Source of the DNA: Neodontobutis hainanensis
Lineage: Eukaryota > Chordata > Actinopteri > Gobiiformes > Odontobutidae
Length of the DNA: 64,000 nucleotides
Reading direction: 5' to 3'
NCBI GenBank assembly: GCA_024349245.1
Contig: JALDNG010000380.1
Location: forward strand, 62,001-126,000
Within the stretch, counting starts at the first letter, position 1, and each line of letters starts with the position of its first letter. Made by a program: the position numbers and the translations under genes. Below the pieces are notes generated by a model. It was given only the letters and a program-made list of their open reading frames with translations. It searched no databases and had not been told where the DNA came from. Shown here piece after piece: positions 39,437 through 53,040 of this stretch.

Positions 39437-39570
39437 TATTTATTTTTTATTTAACCAGCTAGGTCAATTGAGAACCATTTCTCAGTTGAACCTTTGTACA
39501 TGTCTTTAGTGGTAGGGAAAGCCGGAGCACCCAGAAACAATCTTTGTAGACACGGAGAAGATGCAAGTTG
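39437..39570. repeat. dispersed repeat fragment
   Basis: TTATTTAACCAGCTAGGTCA with ATTGAGAACCATTTCTCA, then AAGCCGGAGCACCCAGAAAC and GACACGGAGAAGATGCAAG, follows the order of a common teleost dispersed repeat. Diverged; exact family not assigned. Confidence 0.55.
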
Positions 39571-41400
39571 CAAAAAACAAATAAAAAATAGATTAATTCT
39601 CAAGGCACATTTTTGCACATAACTAGCTAGCTGGAACAGAATGTCACATTGCCATTCATTAAAAAAACTAAATAAATGATAAGTTGCAGTTTTTAATTCA
39701 CAACCACATGTTGTTGTCTTATTGGTCTTTGTTTGGGGTTTGTTTTGTGTGAAAGGCAATTTATGAGTCCCATTGGGTTATTTCGGTTATCTGTCCCCGT
39801 GATAGTAGAAAATAGAGGAGTTGCTTATCAGCGCTACATTGAATTGAAATGAACCAAGGTGCCACAGACCATAAATACAGAGACTGCTGCCTCTGTTTGT
39901 GGCTTGTCTGAAGGAGCCGCAAGGGTTAATGCCTTTTGCACATGATGGCTAAAGGAGAGGTGAGGAAAGGTTATTCCTTTTCGCTGGCAGCTCATCAGCC
40001 GAACCCGGCAAGTGTGTGCACACAGGTCAAACACAAACATACAGGGCACACATGAAACCACGCTCACTTCTCTGCTATTGACTGTGGAGATATGTTTGGA
40101 TGGAAAGCGTGTGTTGGAAATGGGGGAGCGACAAAGTTTGATTTGTTCAGGGTGAAATTTTCCAATATTTTCCAATTGTAGCAAGCAGACCTGCCAACTG
40201 GGAATTTTTTTGAGTACCTCATTGGTTCACCTAATTTAATAATTGCATCAACTTAAGTAGACACACACCACATAGATCTAATGACATAAAGTAGCCTCCT
40301 CAGTGAAAAACATGTCTAGGGCTGTACCTGGAGAATTTGTTGTATTATTATCTAAGTTTGTGAACTGTCCCCTCCTGCGGTAGTTCTGCTGCTATTTGGA
40401 GCTACTGGTAAAAATGTCCTATTAATGGAAACATTTGAGTAGGTTACCAGCTCCAGCCAATCACACGAGAGCATGAACAATCAAAAAACACAACACCAAG
40501 CAGAGAGAGGCGGGACTGACATTAGATTGGCTTTGATGTAAATGCAGCTACATAGACATTAATAACCCACTGCGTTAAAGCAGATGAGAATCATATGCTT
40601 TTTCCTGACTGAATGGGGTGGTGAATGGGACATAAAACCCAATGTCAAGCCCTACAATGATGTTACATTTTACTCTTCGGGAGGTTAGTTTTATCATTAA
40701 CACCATTTTGATTAGGCCCTCTTAAGACCTAGCTTTAAAAAAGGAACTGTTTGATCAGATGTAATGTGGCCAGGCTTAGTGTTTCATGAGAGAATCAAGA
40801 CAGGAACATCTTTCTCACTATGGTAAAGTCAATAAAACACAGTCTGAACTAACCAAAAGTTGTTCTTTGAATCGGTAAGGTAAGAACAGTCCACCTAACC
40901 ACATGTGGACAGACAGATAAAAGATCGTCTGAAGGTTGGCTTAGAGGAAGGAGGCAGCTTTTTATTAGGAAGGCATTCTTTCAATGTTGCTACATAATTT
41001 CCTTCTAAACACAGCAAACCGAGTATTGCAGAAACATTAGTATGAAAGTTATTTATATTTTCACAGGCTCAGTTTTTCACAGATCTTCAAAAAAGGATAT
41101 ACATATGCAGGTTAACATTGAAATTTACTTCAAGAAAGTGTCTTCCATGTCAGAATAGTAAATCACATTGGGAATAGGAAATTCTCAAGTGAACTTTACA
41201 CAAGCTATATGGTAGCCTACATATAAACAAAACAGAGTAATTATAGAATTACTTATAAAAGCACCATGAAAGAGTTATACTATTACAATTGTACGTTTCT
41301 TTTCACATTACATTGCTGTGAGTGGTAGTTAAAGCCACTTGTTGTACCTGCAGTCAGTGGGTGTGAAAAGAAAAAAGCTAATTTGTTATTCATGGGAAAA
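39571..41400. other. intron sequence, nothing specific
   Basis: 39880-40140 is somewhat more complex, with no motif cluster I can defend. The rest is A+T-rich. Confidence 0.35.
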
Positions 41401-42080
41401 AAGCCACTTGTATAACGCCGCCCTCAGCTGCAGCAGTCACTAAATTGACCAATTACTCAAATAGAAGACCAACTCTTTGTTCACAGCGGCCATATTGACA
41501 ATAGTGAAGGTGATGGCTGTGTGAGATAAAAAAGAGTAAAGAAAACATGTGGGTACACACACACATACACACAGTTATTTTATTGATGTCTGTGTTTGAA
41601 GGAGGCCGCCATTACGATTCAGAAGAGTTGAAGATTGGACTGAATTACTGTTCGTCTGTTTGCTGTGTTCTGCCAGTGGCGCAGGTTCACAGGGACGCCA
41701 GGGGTTTGGAAAAAGTGCAAAATGTCACCAAAAGCAGCTGGAGAGGGCTAATGAGGCTAGCGGGGGTTTGCTATCTCTATCAGAGTGCTCCTGACAAAAT
41801 GGTGAAAATCATCTGGAATTAAAAACCGCAGATCTTGTTGGGTCAACCGTGCAGCCATTGCACTCCAGGAATATTCTTTCACCTCTTTACATAGAAATAG
41901 AGGTGCACTTTGGTCTGATTTACATGCACCAGTCCTGCTGCCCATAATCCCCACAGTGTGCTCTATGAAAAGTCTTTTGCAGATATTAACATGGTAATGA
42001 TTGGAAAGAGGCTCCACAGGCAGTTGACCATTGGTCTTTTAGTCACGGTCAAAGAGGGCGCAAATGAAAAACTACCTGCT
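41401..42080. other. balanced intron block
   Basis: Repeat-free, G+C-balanced sequence at 41580-42080 with overlapping open frames on both strands and no protein similarity. Candidate conserved element, weaker than its neighbours. Confidence 0.25.
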
Positions 42081-42790
42081 GGGCCTTGAAGTGAAAAACG
42101 GTGTATTTGAGGCTTTGCTGTGAGGTTTGTACTGTAGCTGCTGTGTGTGAGAAACTGAAGTAAAGACAGGGTCAATTTATGTATTTTGTGTATGTAAGCG
42201 TTATGTACTGTATGTATGATAGTATTCTGGATGTAATTCAATTTAAAGCATCTGATGGAAATCTTAATGGATCATATGTGATTGACTTATTTTGAATGTT
42301 CATTATTACACATTATGACTATGTTAAACTATTGGCTGTATCAGGTACATGTGGATGCAATACGTTTATGTCCCTGTCTTTTAAATACGTTGTAAAATTC
42401 ATCAAATTAAAGGTCTTTTATGGTGCTGTGTGAACCTTAAAGGTTTTATATTTTGGTTTCTAAAAAGAAAAATAATATCACAAAATACTTAAAATGATTT
42501 AAACATCATTGAATTTCTGTATCGGTTTGTCCCTATCCAAAAGCCTTATCTTAAATTTTAAAGTGTTATTGCTAGACTCAGCAAATGAATAACCAATAAA
42601 ACTGCATATAAATAAGCTCCACTGCTCTCATTTCCATGTCAATACACAGCATATGGCAGAACATAATTATCAACATGCACTGTTTGACCCATACATAAGT
42701 TCTGACATTTTAATCGTGACGGCTGTGTGAGAGCTACAGATGTAACAAGCGTGCAGTCCAAAGGTACGTGACCACTCACAGTCACATGAC
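42081..42790. other. A+T-rich intron sequence
   Basis: Nothing recognised. Confidence 0.4.
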
Positions 42791-43230
42791 AGGCAGGGAG
42801 TTCTTTTTGGTGATGAAAATGAACAAAAGCTCACCTCTTTAAGTTGCCTAGCAATGTGTCACCAGCCGCTGAGTGTCTAAATAGAAGCATTACAATTCCG
42901 GAGTAGCTTCTCTACACCTGCCACAATGTTGGATAATTGGTGCACGTATCGCAAGCTCTGTGAAACAACTGCTCTCTTCATTAACATTCCCTGCTCATAT
43001 CGGTTTAATATCATGCCGGCACTCTGATGGTGTCCACACCCAGCTGCCGTAAAGTCCAGGACTCCAGGTTTTATGGCTATAGCAGTGCAGAACATGAAAA
43101 CCAATTAGGCCAATGGAATCAAATCAAGCTACATCTGTATATGGTAATTCTGCTTTGCAGATGAATCTAATTCCAGGTCATTTATTCACATGCTTGTAAC
43201 ATGCTGTATTGCATTTCTCCAGTTGCCCCT
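42791..43230. other. G+C-balanced block, enhancer candidate
   Basis: Repeat-free, with E-box CACCTG (42915-42920), GGATAATTGG (42931-42940) and a CCAATTAGGCCAATGG stretch near 43100. Suggests neural bHLH and homeodomain input; inference only. Confidence 0.35.
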
Positions 43231-43980
43231 AAAGACATCTTTGAAGGGAGTCATTTGGCAAAGCTGGGGCTTTTTTATTGGATAAATTTCAATTAAATAC
43301 AATTACAACCTGTTTTGTGTAGCTGAATAAAACAGAACTGCAGCTCTGCGTACATTACTGTGTGGGCCCACATATGGACACTTGTGTGTGTGTGTGTGTT
43401 GGTTTATGTGTGCACATGCCTACGTGCATGTTAGGCATCTGCTGTTATGCATGAGCACTTGTGCAGTGAATAGACACAACATGTAGTTTACAGCCAAATT
43501 TCCACATTCATCATTATGTTCATCATCTATCTGCATCATGAATGTAAACCATGATAAATCTATAGATATCCCAATAAAAAGTGCTCATGAAAGAGTTGGC
43601 ATCTTGTAATATTTACTTCATTACATATCATATTAAGTGTTTGCATTGAGACTTTTAAAAAATATATATTGTATGAGGTATTTATATGTACTCTACTGTA
43701 TATTAGATCAGAATTTTATTTTTAGACCTTTATGATAATATAAAATGTAAAAATATCAAGGCTGCAGAACAAGGGCCGCTTGTGAAGTGAGGACCTTTTT
43801 TTTCTCCGACAAACAACTACTCCTTTCTACCCATGCTTACTTCTACCTTATATTTTGAGCATATAGAGCTTAAATCTATTTATTGTGCAAACATATGGAT
43901 ACACTGAGCAAACAAGCCAGAGGGTGCACTAGTGGATGCAGCTTGATGAAGTGTGCACAGCCTGAGGTGAGTTCCAAACC
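43231..43980. other. A+T-rich intron with short (GT)n
   Basis: A (GT)n run of about nine units lies at 43383-43400. No other feature. Confidence 0.5.
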
Positions 43981-44330
43981 TCAGTCACCACACACCCCTC
44001 CAGGAGAGACAGTGCAAGGGTAGAAAGCCCCGCTAGAATGAAATATTTATGCCTTCTCTCTCGGTCGCCGGCCTTACAAGGTCATCCGATCGCTTTTCAT
44101 TGTCAGAAAACACACTGACGGCTGAAGCTATTGAAACTGAAGAGATTTCCACCTTGTCCTCGGCGCAAATTAAACCGAGGAAGCCGCGATTCTTTGTGGA
44201 GTGACCTCGACGCACATTGTTACCTGGAAGGAAGGAAGTAATGGGCACATGGAGGAGAAAGGATGGGAAGCTTTACTTCATTTATTTGCTCGTGTGGTGC
44301 TGCTTCTTTGTGCTTGGGTGTTCATGGTCA
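43981..44330. other. G+C-balanced block with small hairpin
   Basis: Repeat-free with several isolated CG words. TCCTCGG (44157-44163) and CCGAGGA (44175-44181) form a 7-bp stem around an 11-base A+T-rich loop that contains AAATTAAA. Confidence 0.35.
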
Positions 44331-45240
44331 AGCCCATCTCCTAGAGTTACTGTATCGAGCTGACCATTCCAGACACTATATCACATTTTAGACACGCATT
44401 TAACATCCTAGTTTAAAAGTACCATACTAGGTTGACCATATATAATAAAAACAATAAAACAACCAATGGATCATTTATACCCATTTTAATTACCTTTTTA
44501 TTTTTCTAAAACGAGACTGAGAAGTTAAAGTATAGTTGAGTACTTACTGATACGGAGAACAGATGTGAGTGCCTAATTTTTGTATAATAAAATAACCAGA
44601 CACAGATTTCGAAGTCACAGTTTGCTTTACTTTTTTATTTGTGTTTACTATTTTGAAAAATATTCACAACACTAGGAGATCTCTCACTACAATGAGCAAA
44701 GTACGATTGTATCTGAGGAGGTCAAATGAGTATGTTTCAATTTCAGTATTGTTCTAAAACGATATCCCATTTCATCTTATTATCCAAACTGAAGTGATTC
44801 TGTAAAGTGTGAATTATACATTAAGTACAAATCAGCAATTTATACCTAAAGGCGTTTGTTTTACCCCAATCAAAATTAAATGTATATTTATATATAACCA
44901 TACAGCATTACCTACTGTTTGCTATTTTTACAGACAAATTGTCCTGAAGCTGTTAAGGCAGAATGTAAAAATAACTCTTCTGTGGATATTAAACACATTA
45001 ACTACTTCTAAGTTAAGCTATTTTGGAACTCAAATGGTTTTCACTCGGATGTGAACACTTTTGATATTTTGTACCCATCCCCACCTGACCTTATCCTCAA
45101 TTTGTCTGAAGAGAAAAGGGGCATTTAAATTGTTTTTAATGTATACTTTGTTTGTGATTTCTGCTTAGAAATGTTAACTATCTACATCCAGGAGAATTCT
45201 GTAAACACAGAATATAAAACATTTTCTTAGAATGGGTTGA
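44331..45240. other. A+T-rich intron sequence
   Basis: Nothing recognised. Confidence 0.4.
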
Positions 45241-45650
45241 ATCAAGCAAGAAACAATTGGAAATGTAGCGAGAGAGAGCACCAGAATACCGAGCCCTACC
45301 TCATTTATTTGCACATGTGCCATGGCTTCCCTCTTTGTGTTGGCTGTTTTATGGCAGTTGTCTCCCTGGCGTTGAAGGACAGACACAATCAATAGAAGCA
45401 ATCAATGTTGCATGAAGGCTGGAGGGGAGACAGTTCCTCAGGTGCACGAGTCTTTCGGAGCGCTGTCCCACAACCACTTACAGTAAGGTATCCCGTGGTT
45501 CAAAGCAGTGTAAACAACTGTTTGTGGTGCACTTGTCTGCTTGCATTTGCCTTCGCATTCCAAACACAACCATTTCCCTTTCATCTTCCCTCTCTGTGTG
45601 CACACAAAAAGATAACCCAAAAGCAACGTGGCTCACTGTCCTTGTAGTCA
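45241..45650. other. balanced block with repeated CAATCAAT
   Basis: CAATCAAT occurs twice (45386-45393 and 45399-45406); the complement contains TTGATTG, a PBX half-site. Surrounding sequence is repeat-free to about 45640. Confidence 0.3.
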
Positions 45651-46376
45651 TGTGTGCACAGGATTAGCATTGCCATTTCAGCAGTGATCCAAGGCATAAA
45701 GGGAAAAAAACAGTAAAATACTGAGTAAGAAGAGCTTTAACTATATTGTCGACATGTAATACTCTATATTTGTTATTTCCAAATGTATATTTCAGAGTAT
45801 GAATGGATGAAATAGTTCTGGACTGGTGCTAGACACAGTTTGTAGCTGATTTAATCTTATACTTTTATTTGATATTCAACAATGCAGCCATGATTGCATC
45901 ATTCTTAACATGCCCTTTATCTCCAGACTATCTTCAAATACAATAACAATGGGCAGGTGACAATGACTAATTGCAAAAAAGTGTTGCAGGATGTGGACCA
46001 AATTTCTAATCAGTGTGCTGCTCATCCTGTGGAATGACATTAGGTTTTTATCTGAAATGTCTTGTAGGCTCCAGCCTCTAATACTTGTGCTGTGCGGTTC
46101 TTTGTTTTAGAATAGCAAAGTGCCGATGTCATCTCAGTATTGTTTTTCTTGCCAGGAGCCAGCATTTTTGCTGTCAAAGAGCAAGGAATTGTTTTAAAAT
46201 TGGGCACTGGCCCCGGTTTGCCTCAGTGTCTAGAACCTCTACTTGGCTATTATTTTAAACTGCTGATACCGCTTTTAAAAGTCTGCTTACAAGGAAAATG
46301 ACATACAATTCTTTAGCAAAGTAGAATTAAACAAAAAGTCTACACAGGTTGCATCTACAGTATAATTTGTAAGGTA
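45651..46376. other. A+T-rich intron sequence
   Basis: Nothing recognised; ends at the TA dinucleotide (46375-46376) that adjoins the Tc1-like element. Confidence 0.4.
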
Positions 46377-46790
46377 CAGTTGGGCTCATAGGCTTACATA
46401 CTAACTTGTCATTTACTCTTTTTAAATCATAATGACAAAAGAAACTACCCAAATGACCCTGATCAAAAGTTTACATACCCTGAATACCGTGTATTGCCAC
46501 CTTTAACACCTTTAACATCAATGACAGCTTGAAGGCTTTTGTGGTAGTTGTGGATGAGGCTCATGTTGGAACATCCAAGTAGGTCCAATGTGCAGCTTCC
46601 AGAAGTTTTGAGGCTTGTCTCTGTGCTGTTTGGCGTATTGTAAGTGGGATGCTTTGTGGCATTTGTGTAGTAATGGCTTTCTCGACCATGCACTTTTTTT
46701 AGAGAGTCCTGTTATTTGTGGGTTTTTCTTTTGCATCCCGAACAATTTTTGTGGCAGATGTGGCTGAAAATTTAGTTTCAGCTCAAATGT
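46377..46790 (-). mobile_element. Tc1/mariner-like transposon fossil
   Basis: The left end CAGTTGGGCTCATAGGCTTA follows a TA target and resembles the terminal repeats of fish Tc1-like elements. An inner direct-repeat-like AAAAGTTTACATACC lies near 46466. The remainder is a decayed transposase read on the - strand, including AWSRKPLLHKCHKASHLQYA and then KQHRDKPQNFW, with internal deletions and frameshifts. No right terminal repeat is visible. Inactive. Confidence 0.85.
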
Positions 46791-47029
46791 TTAGGAACAG
46801 TGGTTATCAACAGGAATCAGGATATATATTACCAGATTTTTTTTTTCCCAGTGTTGCACCATTGAGAAAGTAGGACCAAATTGGTTGCACTTCTAGAGCC
46901 CTGCTTGTAGTATTCTGTATAGTTTAACAAAATGGAACACATCAGTCAAAACTTACAACTGCCTCAAAATAAAACTGGAAAAGTAGACATTTGAAGCTCC
47001 ATGGAACCCATTGGAAGTTCCATTACCTC
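46791..47029. other. intron sequence between two repeats
   Basis: Nothing recognised apart from a T-run near 46838. Confidence 0.35.
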
Positions 47030-47338
47030 CTGTACTTGTCCCTACGGGTGCCTAGAGAGGACAAACTGACCACAACTGGAGGTGAAGCACATTCATATTT
47101 CGTAATGAGTGTACATTGTTGCATGAAGTTTTGGGCATTTATGAACTAAACAGATTTTGCTTATTGTTTTCTCAAGTAAAATCAGCATTTTTTTACTTTT
47201 TTTACTGTGTTTGTTCACTGACAACATGTCCCTGCAGGGCTACCATAGGCTTCCACGAGCTATAAAATGGAGAGGTAAACTGTGGATTTGCAATTGACGT
47301 ATTCACCAAAAAGCCTTCAAAACGTACTCTACCTTTAA
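47030..47338. mobile_element. MITE-like dispersed repeat, copy C
   Basis: Shares GAGGACAAACTGA, TTTATGAACTAAA and CATGTCCCTGCAGGGCTACC with copies A and B, in the same order, and closes CTCTACCTTTAA. The 5' end is not clear. Confidence 0.5.
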
Positions 47339-48128
47339 GTTACATGAACAGTGTGGGGTAAGAAAGAGACTAATTCACAGGGAGTGGTTTTATTGTCTAC
47401 TTAAGCTCTCCTGGTTTCTTTGGTTACAGTTTTAGGGTTACCCTGCTGGTTAGAAAACTGTACCAAAACACATAACCCTGCAGCAACCTGCAGTAATTTA
47501 GAAGACTAGACTTCTAAATTACAAAACTACTCTGTGCTCATTTGATTTTCAATAGCAGCATTTCATGTTAATATTCTCCAACTGTCCTGTTTGACCCATC
47601 TCTCCAAAGTGGCCTTAGGCTGCGTGTCTGAACTGCAAGTACACCCAAACCGAGCTGTAAACACAAGACAAAAGCAGTGTGAGGCGACATGGGAGCAGGC
47701 TGTAAACAGGGGAGCCATGTGGAGGAGACAGATGAACATGTTGAATGAGAACAACATGTCATAACAGTGAGCCAATCCGAAAAGTGAAGGCACCCTCCTC
47801 CTCGGGCTGTATCCTCATCAGGGTCCTTGAAAGAAATGAAAATTTAAAATGTGTCGAGGCACCTTTTGCTCATCATCTTTAATAATTAACAACTGGAGAC
47901 TTTGAACAGAGCGATCAACCACAAATCTAATTTGGATCAAAAGATGAAAGAAAGAGCTGTTTTGAGAGAGACTATATTCCGTTTAACACACACAAAAAAA
48001 GGCAGCTAAGGATTGGAAACTACATTGATATCATATAAAGGCATCTTTTGATATTTCAAAATAAGTTGATGCCTCATAACTTCAGTGTTCTTGGATGAAC
48101 TCAATATTTTCTAATGATGAAAACAGTA
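47339..48128. other. intron sequence with a small balanced block
   Basis: 47780-47960 is repeat-free with TCF-like CTTTGAA (47900-47906) and RUNX-like AACCACA (47917-47923). The rest is unremarkable. Confidence 0.3.
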
Positions 48129-48600
48129 ATATTGATTGAAATCAAAAAGAAATGAACAAGACAATCTTAATTTCATTGAAAATGAATGTTTATCATAAGA
48201 ACAAGACCAACTTTATTTCATAGAACATTCCAAATAAAATAATACTTATTATAAGCACAAGCTGAGCTCCTCTGTGGTGGAGAGGTCAGTGCACACAGTT
48301 TGGGAGTGGGAGATTGGGGGTTCAATGCAACTCCAGCCACAGTCTATCTGTGCAATGCCTGAGTAAGAATAGAGGGTTGTGTCAAGAAGGGCATCTGCTG
48401 TAAAAACATCCCGGAGTTATTCTAGTTTCACTGTGGCAACCCCCGGATTGGGATAAGCCAAAAGGCTACTACAAGACAAGCTCTATTTTAGAAAAAACCC
48501 TTAAAATAATGTTGTTTATCAAGAACAAAACAAGCTTTATTTCATAAAATATAAAAAATGTAACTGATATCACAAGAACAAATCAAGCTACAGTATATAC
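48129..48600. repeat. degenerate ~57-bp tandem repeat, split by a SINE
   Basis: Four to five diverged units contain AAGAACAAGACCAACTTTAT-type words followed by TTCAT and an A-rich spacer (48185, 48245, 48520 and 48570 regions). Removing the SINE at 48262-48470 and one ACAAG restores the third unit. Confidence 0.5.
48262..48470 (+). mobile_element. SINE family A, near full length
   Basis: It opens with a diverged tRNA-like head (CTGAGCTCCTCTGTGGTGGA) and B-box-like GGGGGTTCAATGCAACTCC. The body AGAGGGTTGTGTCAAGAAGG and GCATCTGCTGTAAAA follow, then the typical 3' end CTGTGGCAACCCCCGGATTG with AAGCCAAAAGG. It is flanked by the 5-bp duplication ACAAG (48257-48261 and 48471-48475). Confidence 0.8.
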
Positions 48601-48618
48601 AGTGTATATAACCATATC

Positions 48619-48621
<3 letters not shown>

Positions 48622-48656
<35 letters not shown>
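48622..48656. repeat. (AT)n microsatellite
   Basis: Uninterrupted AT dinucleotides over 35 bp. Confidence 0.98.
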
Positions 48657-48657
<1 letters not shown>

Positions 48658-49350
48658 GCCTGTAGTCTCAAACACTAGTCAATCGGTCGATTGGTTTTAT
48701 TTAAGTTGGATTTTGTTCATTTTAACACATTGTTTTCTGATCACTTTCAACCCACCTTTTTCGGGTCTTTTCTGGGTCGTATTAATTTGTTTTTTCCAGT
48801 TTACAGTCACATGCACGGCCTTTCATGGCACTGCGCTCTTCAGTTTTGCCACATTTCCAGACGAATGATACTCCAAAGCTTACTTCGACTCCCACGTAAT
48901 TAACACATTTTTACCGCACCAGCCCTCAGCACCAAACACTCCAGGCAACGCGCCCGTGCAATTTTAGTCCAGTGTGAGCGGAGGCGGTGCAGGGAAGAGC
49001 TCTGTCAGGCAGCTCTCTGATGTAGTTTTATTAGATTTAGCCGTGGTGTGAGAATACTTGATGAGACCAACGTCGATGCCACACACTACCTCGGAATGAA
49101 TGACATGCACTTTGTCTGGCTATGGCACATCCCAGTCTCACATCTAAAGACACAGTTAATTATTTGATCTATTCCCGAAAAATATTTGTAATAGTTAGCT
49201 CCAAGCAGAGTGTGGCATGTGTTGTGAGAAAATAGTTGAACTTAGGAAAGGAAGAAAACTTACTGCTGTGGTGTCAGTTCTGTAGCAGAGCAGTGTTCGA
49301 AGACTAAGGTGCCACCTGTCGTGATCTAAAGAGACTTATATTCCCTTACA
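48657..49350. other. balanced block, enhancer candidate at 48900-49180
   Basis: 48900-49180 is G+C-balanced and repeat-free, with GAGCTCTGTCAGGCAGCTC (a short inverted repeat around a MEIS-like CTGTCAG) near 48999 and GTTAATTATTTGATC near 49156. Confidence 0.35.
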
Positions 49351-51370
49351 AAATGGAATCCAGGAGCGCAGAATAATGGTCCTGAAAGGATAAAATACAT
49401 TGTGTGGATATAGACTGTATGTAAAGATGAACTAAGTAACAATGCATTCTGCTATTTGTAATATCAAGTTTATATTCTCATTAAATTACATGACCTATAA
49501 AATGTTCATGTTGGCAGATATCAGCTACTTGGCTATTTATTGTTTTGTATGGAGCTATATTAGTGCTAATAGACTTACAGAGAAATTGTGGGAAGCTGTG
49601 CCCCTCAAAGAATAACACAATGTACAGCATTTATAACTGCTAAAAAGGAAAGGGAGGAAACACTGTCTGAACACTATCACAGTTCTTGATCAATGACCAT
49701 CAGTAAGATGTAAGCCAAGTCGATCAACAAAGAAAGACTCAGGAACAAAGGGTCAGACTTTGTTTGGTGGTGGTGGGTGGGTACTGTCTTTTATTGTGTA
49801 TCCTTTTGATCACAGGCAAATTATCTGGATGGCCACATATTACACAACCATACAGTCTGCCCACGATTTGGTTAGATTATTGTTTAGACAAGGACAGCGT
49901 TGTCCCTTCACAAAAAAGCTAACTTTTGAATTTAAAGTTGTCTGTTTTGTTGCGGCACCTGCTTTGTTGACCTGTAAACATTGATGTTAGCGTGCTTGAA
50001 AGCGATTGGCTGCTGGCTACAGACACTAAGTAGAACAACAATAGTGAAAGTGTTTAAAAAACATATTTTATGATAATATAATGTTAATGATACATGTGTC
50101 AATCAAAACTGATGATTAAAAGTTTTTCAGCATTGTTCCAGAAAACCATTTTGAATGGAGATCATTTTGATATTTTTTGGCGTTGTGTAAATGGCCCCTT
50201 ACTTGTTTTCACACAGGACTCACTGGAGCATTAAATCTGTGTAATTTATGACCGTGTAGTTAACATTTTTACTTGTTGGCATTTTGTGCATGCACGACTT
50301 GTAGGGTTGACTCATCTAAGTGGGCAATCAAGATAGAAGTCCTTCACATTTAAAACCGGATGCTCTGTCCTTCTTTATGAACATGTACGTGATTTGATTT
50401 AATAATGACAAAAGAAATACATGATTGTAGAAAAAGAAACCATACTTTATTAATCACCATGAGAAAAAAAAAATCATTCACTCTATTTTACCCATCCATT
50501 AGGTCCATCCAGTGACGTGAGAGATACATCTTTTAAGGAGTGGGCTTCCAATGAGGAGTTCCAGACCTTGAGTGAGTACACTGGTTACATAAAATAACTA
50601 CATAAGGTTGATGAGGAAAAAAATGATAAACTAATGTTCATATTTTTGGGGAAAAGAAATCATGAGGCTGATCTGCCACATGAATAAAATCTGCTTTCCT
50701 TAGACTCATTTAATGTATTGTCATTTTCCCCCAGTCCACAAGATGCTAAAATATAACACTAGAACTTTTAGGATGTTAAAATTAAGTCTCATATGTCTTT
50801 AATGTTCCTCTTCATATGTTTTATCATTTTAGTTTGAGAATTGAAGGACGCTGCCAAAGACAGCTGGGCTACTTTCACAAATGTGTAAACCGTTTATGCA
50901 AATCTGGAGATTGATTCCAGTTTAGCATATTAGACGCTTATAGAATTTTATTATTTCAAAGTGACAGACTTATTCACCCATTTAACAGCATTAATCTTCC
51001 TAAATCAGCAGGTATTAAAATATCAAGATAAGATATAAGCTGTGTAGATACGGTAGGTATAGGAAGGGGAGATATTTAGGATTCAAAGACTTGTTCAAGG
51101 TCACTTTATTGGACCAGATGTTTGCTGACATGACAGCAGAACACAGGTTATCAGGTTAGACGATAACCTCCTGAACCTCTGCACCTCTCCCCTTTTACAA
51201 TGTCACATTTCTGATTGGATTATCACTGCAGCAGAACACGCAACAGTTTCATAGAGTGATGTACTATAGTTCAAAATGTCCATTCACGATTAGAATTTAC
51301 ATTACACTTCTGATGTATCCTGCAGTTTACTTATTCACTTTACATGTTTACTGAAATGTGCTTTGTGCCA
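49351..51370. other. A+T-rich intron sequence
   Basis: Only one structured site: AGGTTATC (51145-51152) faces GATAACCT (51162-51169) across a 9-base loop, giving divergent GATA cores, with MEIS-like TGACAG just upstream. Otherwise nothing. Confidence 0.4.
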
Positions 51371-51950
51371 CTGTACACACGTAGTATCATTTTTAAACAC
51401 AGATTTCAAAAATTGCGGCAGAGGTGCTTAGAGGGAAAACAAAGGCGACGTGAGGGGTGTTGTGGAAAGATAATTGCATCTTTTAATTGAATCCCCAGAG
51501 CACTAAAATGCTCTGGGGGTGATTGGAATCAAATCACACACAGCCTTTGTTTTCTGCTCCTTTTTTTGAAATGAGAGAAATTAATTCAAGGCTATTATCA
51601 TTGTTTTTGAGTCTCATTGGCTTTTTGGCCCCTCTACACTTTTTTCCCCAGTCCCTGTCATTTCTTTCTGTTGCGTCTACATCCCTTTGTTGTTTACAGC
51701 TCTGCACCTCCATGTCCCGACTGATCACGGAGCAACAAGTCAAACTGTCTCTTCACATTGTCTTCTTTGTGTTTTTTGGTTTTTCCCTGCCTGCGTTTGC
51801 TTCCCCCCTTCGTTTCTCCCTCGATCCTGCTCAGTTCAGGCCTAATTAGGGAGATTTGGTTCTGATCAATACAGCCTCCTCATGGGAGCAGCCCCGAATG
51901 ATGCCACGAGTGAGAGTCAGTGTGTGTGCATGCATGCAGAGTAGGAAGTC
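51371..51950. promoter_or_regulatory. balanced block with a strong hairpin
   Basis: CCCCAGAGCA (51493-51502) and TGCTCTGGGG (51509-51518) are perfect inverted repeats around a 6-base CTAAAA loop; adjoining bases add one G-U and one A-U pair in RNA. The flanks include GATAATTGCATC and GAGAAATTAATTC. The block continues repeat-free to about 51940. Confidence 0.4.
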
Positions 51951-53040
51951 AAAGGGTTACACCCAGAGCAGGCTTTGCTAACATATATGGTATGCGTGTG
52001 CACACATACCTTTGTTGTTTCTCTGTGTGCATCATTCACTTGGTCTATAGTGATAACATAATATGATGCACAGAATGTTGCTTAAATTATTTTTTCATAG
52101 GTCAGTATTATAGACTTCCAGTTCCTGTTTTTATTCCCAATGTGTTTTATAGTTTGGTTCTGTATTTATGAGCTCTTATTTGCACTGCTTTGTTGATACC
52201 ACAGTTTTACAGTCTGTGCTCTAATGTTGCATAAACAAATTTCATTTCAAAGTAGAAACTGATACTAGAAATGGTATAATTGGCAAACAACTCAAGTTTC
52301 ATAAAGGTTTTGTGGCTTACTTTAGTTTGTTTTTTTGTTTTAGCACACTGCAAGTTTTAGAGACCATTGTTTGGTAAAGCATATTTGCATAGTAAAAATG
52401 ATAAACTATTCTTCTGCTGAACTTCTCAACATTAAAAAAAAATTAAAAAAATTTGATAGCAGCAAAATTTGCAGCAAAATTTGATTTTCTGAAAACATGA
52501 CTGTCGGTTCCTACTTTAATGATAATTTAACAGACAAAACATTTAACAATTTTCTATACACACATACAATTTATTCTATGTCCCATCCACCACCCTAACT
52601 TGCCCCTGAACACTGGTGTCTGTGGCAATCCCAGTTCAGTTCATCAACGCCAGATGTCAGCACAATGTGATGGACCTAAACATCATGCCTTTCAATTTAA
52701 CAATTTTAAATAGTATAAAAAATATAACAAAACAAACACACAAATACAGCCATATACAGTACAGCTCTAACATTTTTGCCATAAAAAAGTCTGCTCCTCT
52801 TTGTCCATAATTAACAATACCTTACTGCTAATTTCCCCTTTTTAAGCTGACAAGGGACACACTTTGCCTCAAGGTGACCGTGTAGGCAGTTTATTAAATT
52901 TTAATCGCAGTCATACACAAAGATTTAAAGTGAGTAGCACAGGGAATTAAGCAGCCACAGTGCATCATAAAAAGGGAGGCAGTATCTAATGAGTCAGGAG
53001 TGACTGATGTAAATGTGTTTATGTGCCACTGAAGTGAGAG
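51951..53040. other. A+T-rich intron sequence
   Basis: Nothing recognised beyond short A/T runs. Confidence 0.4.
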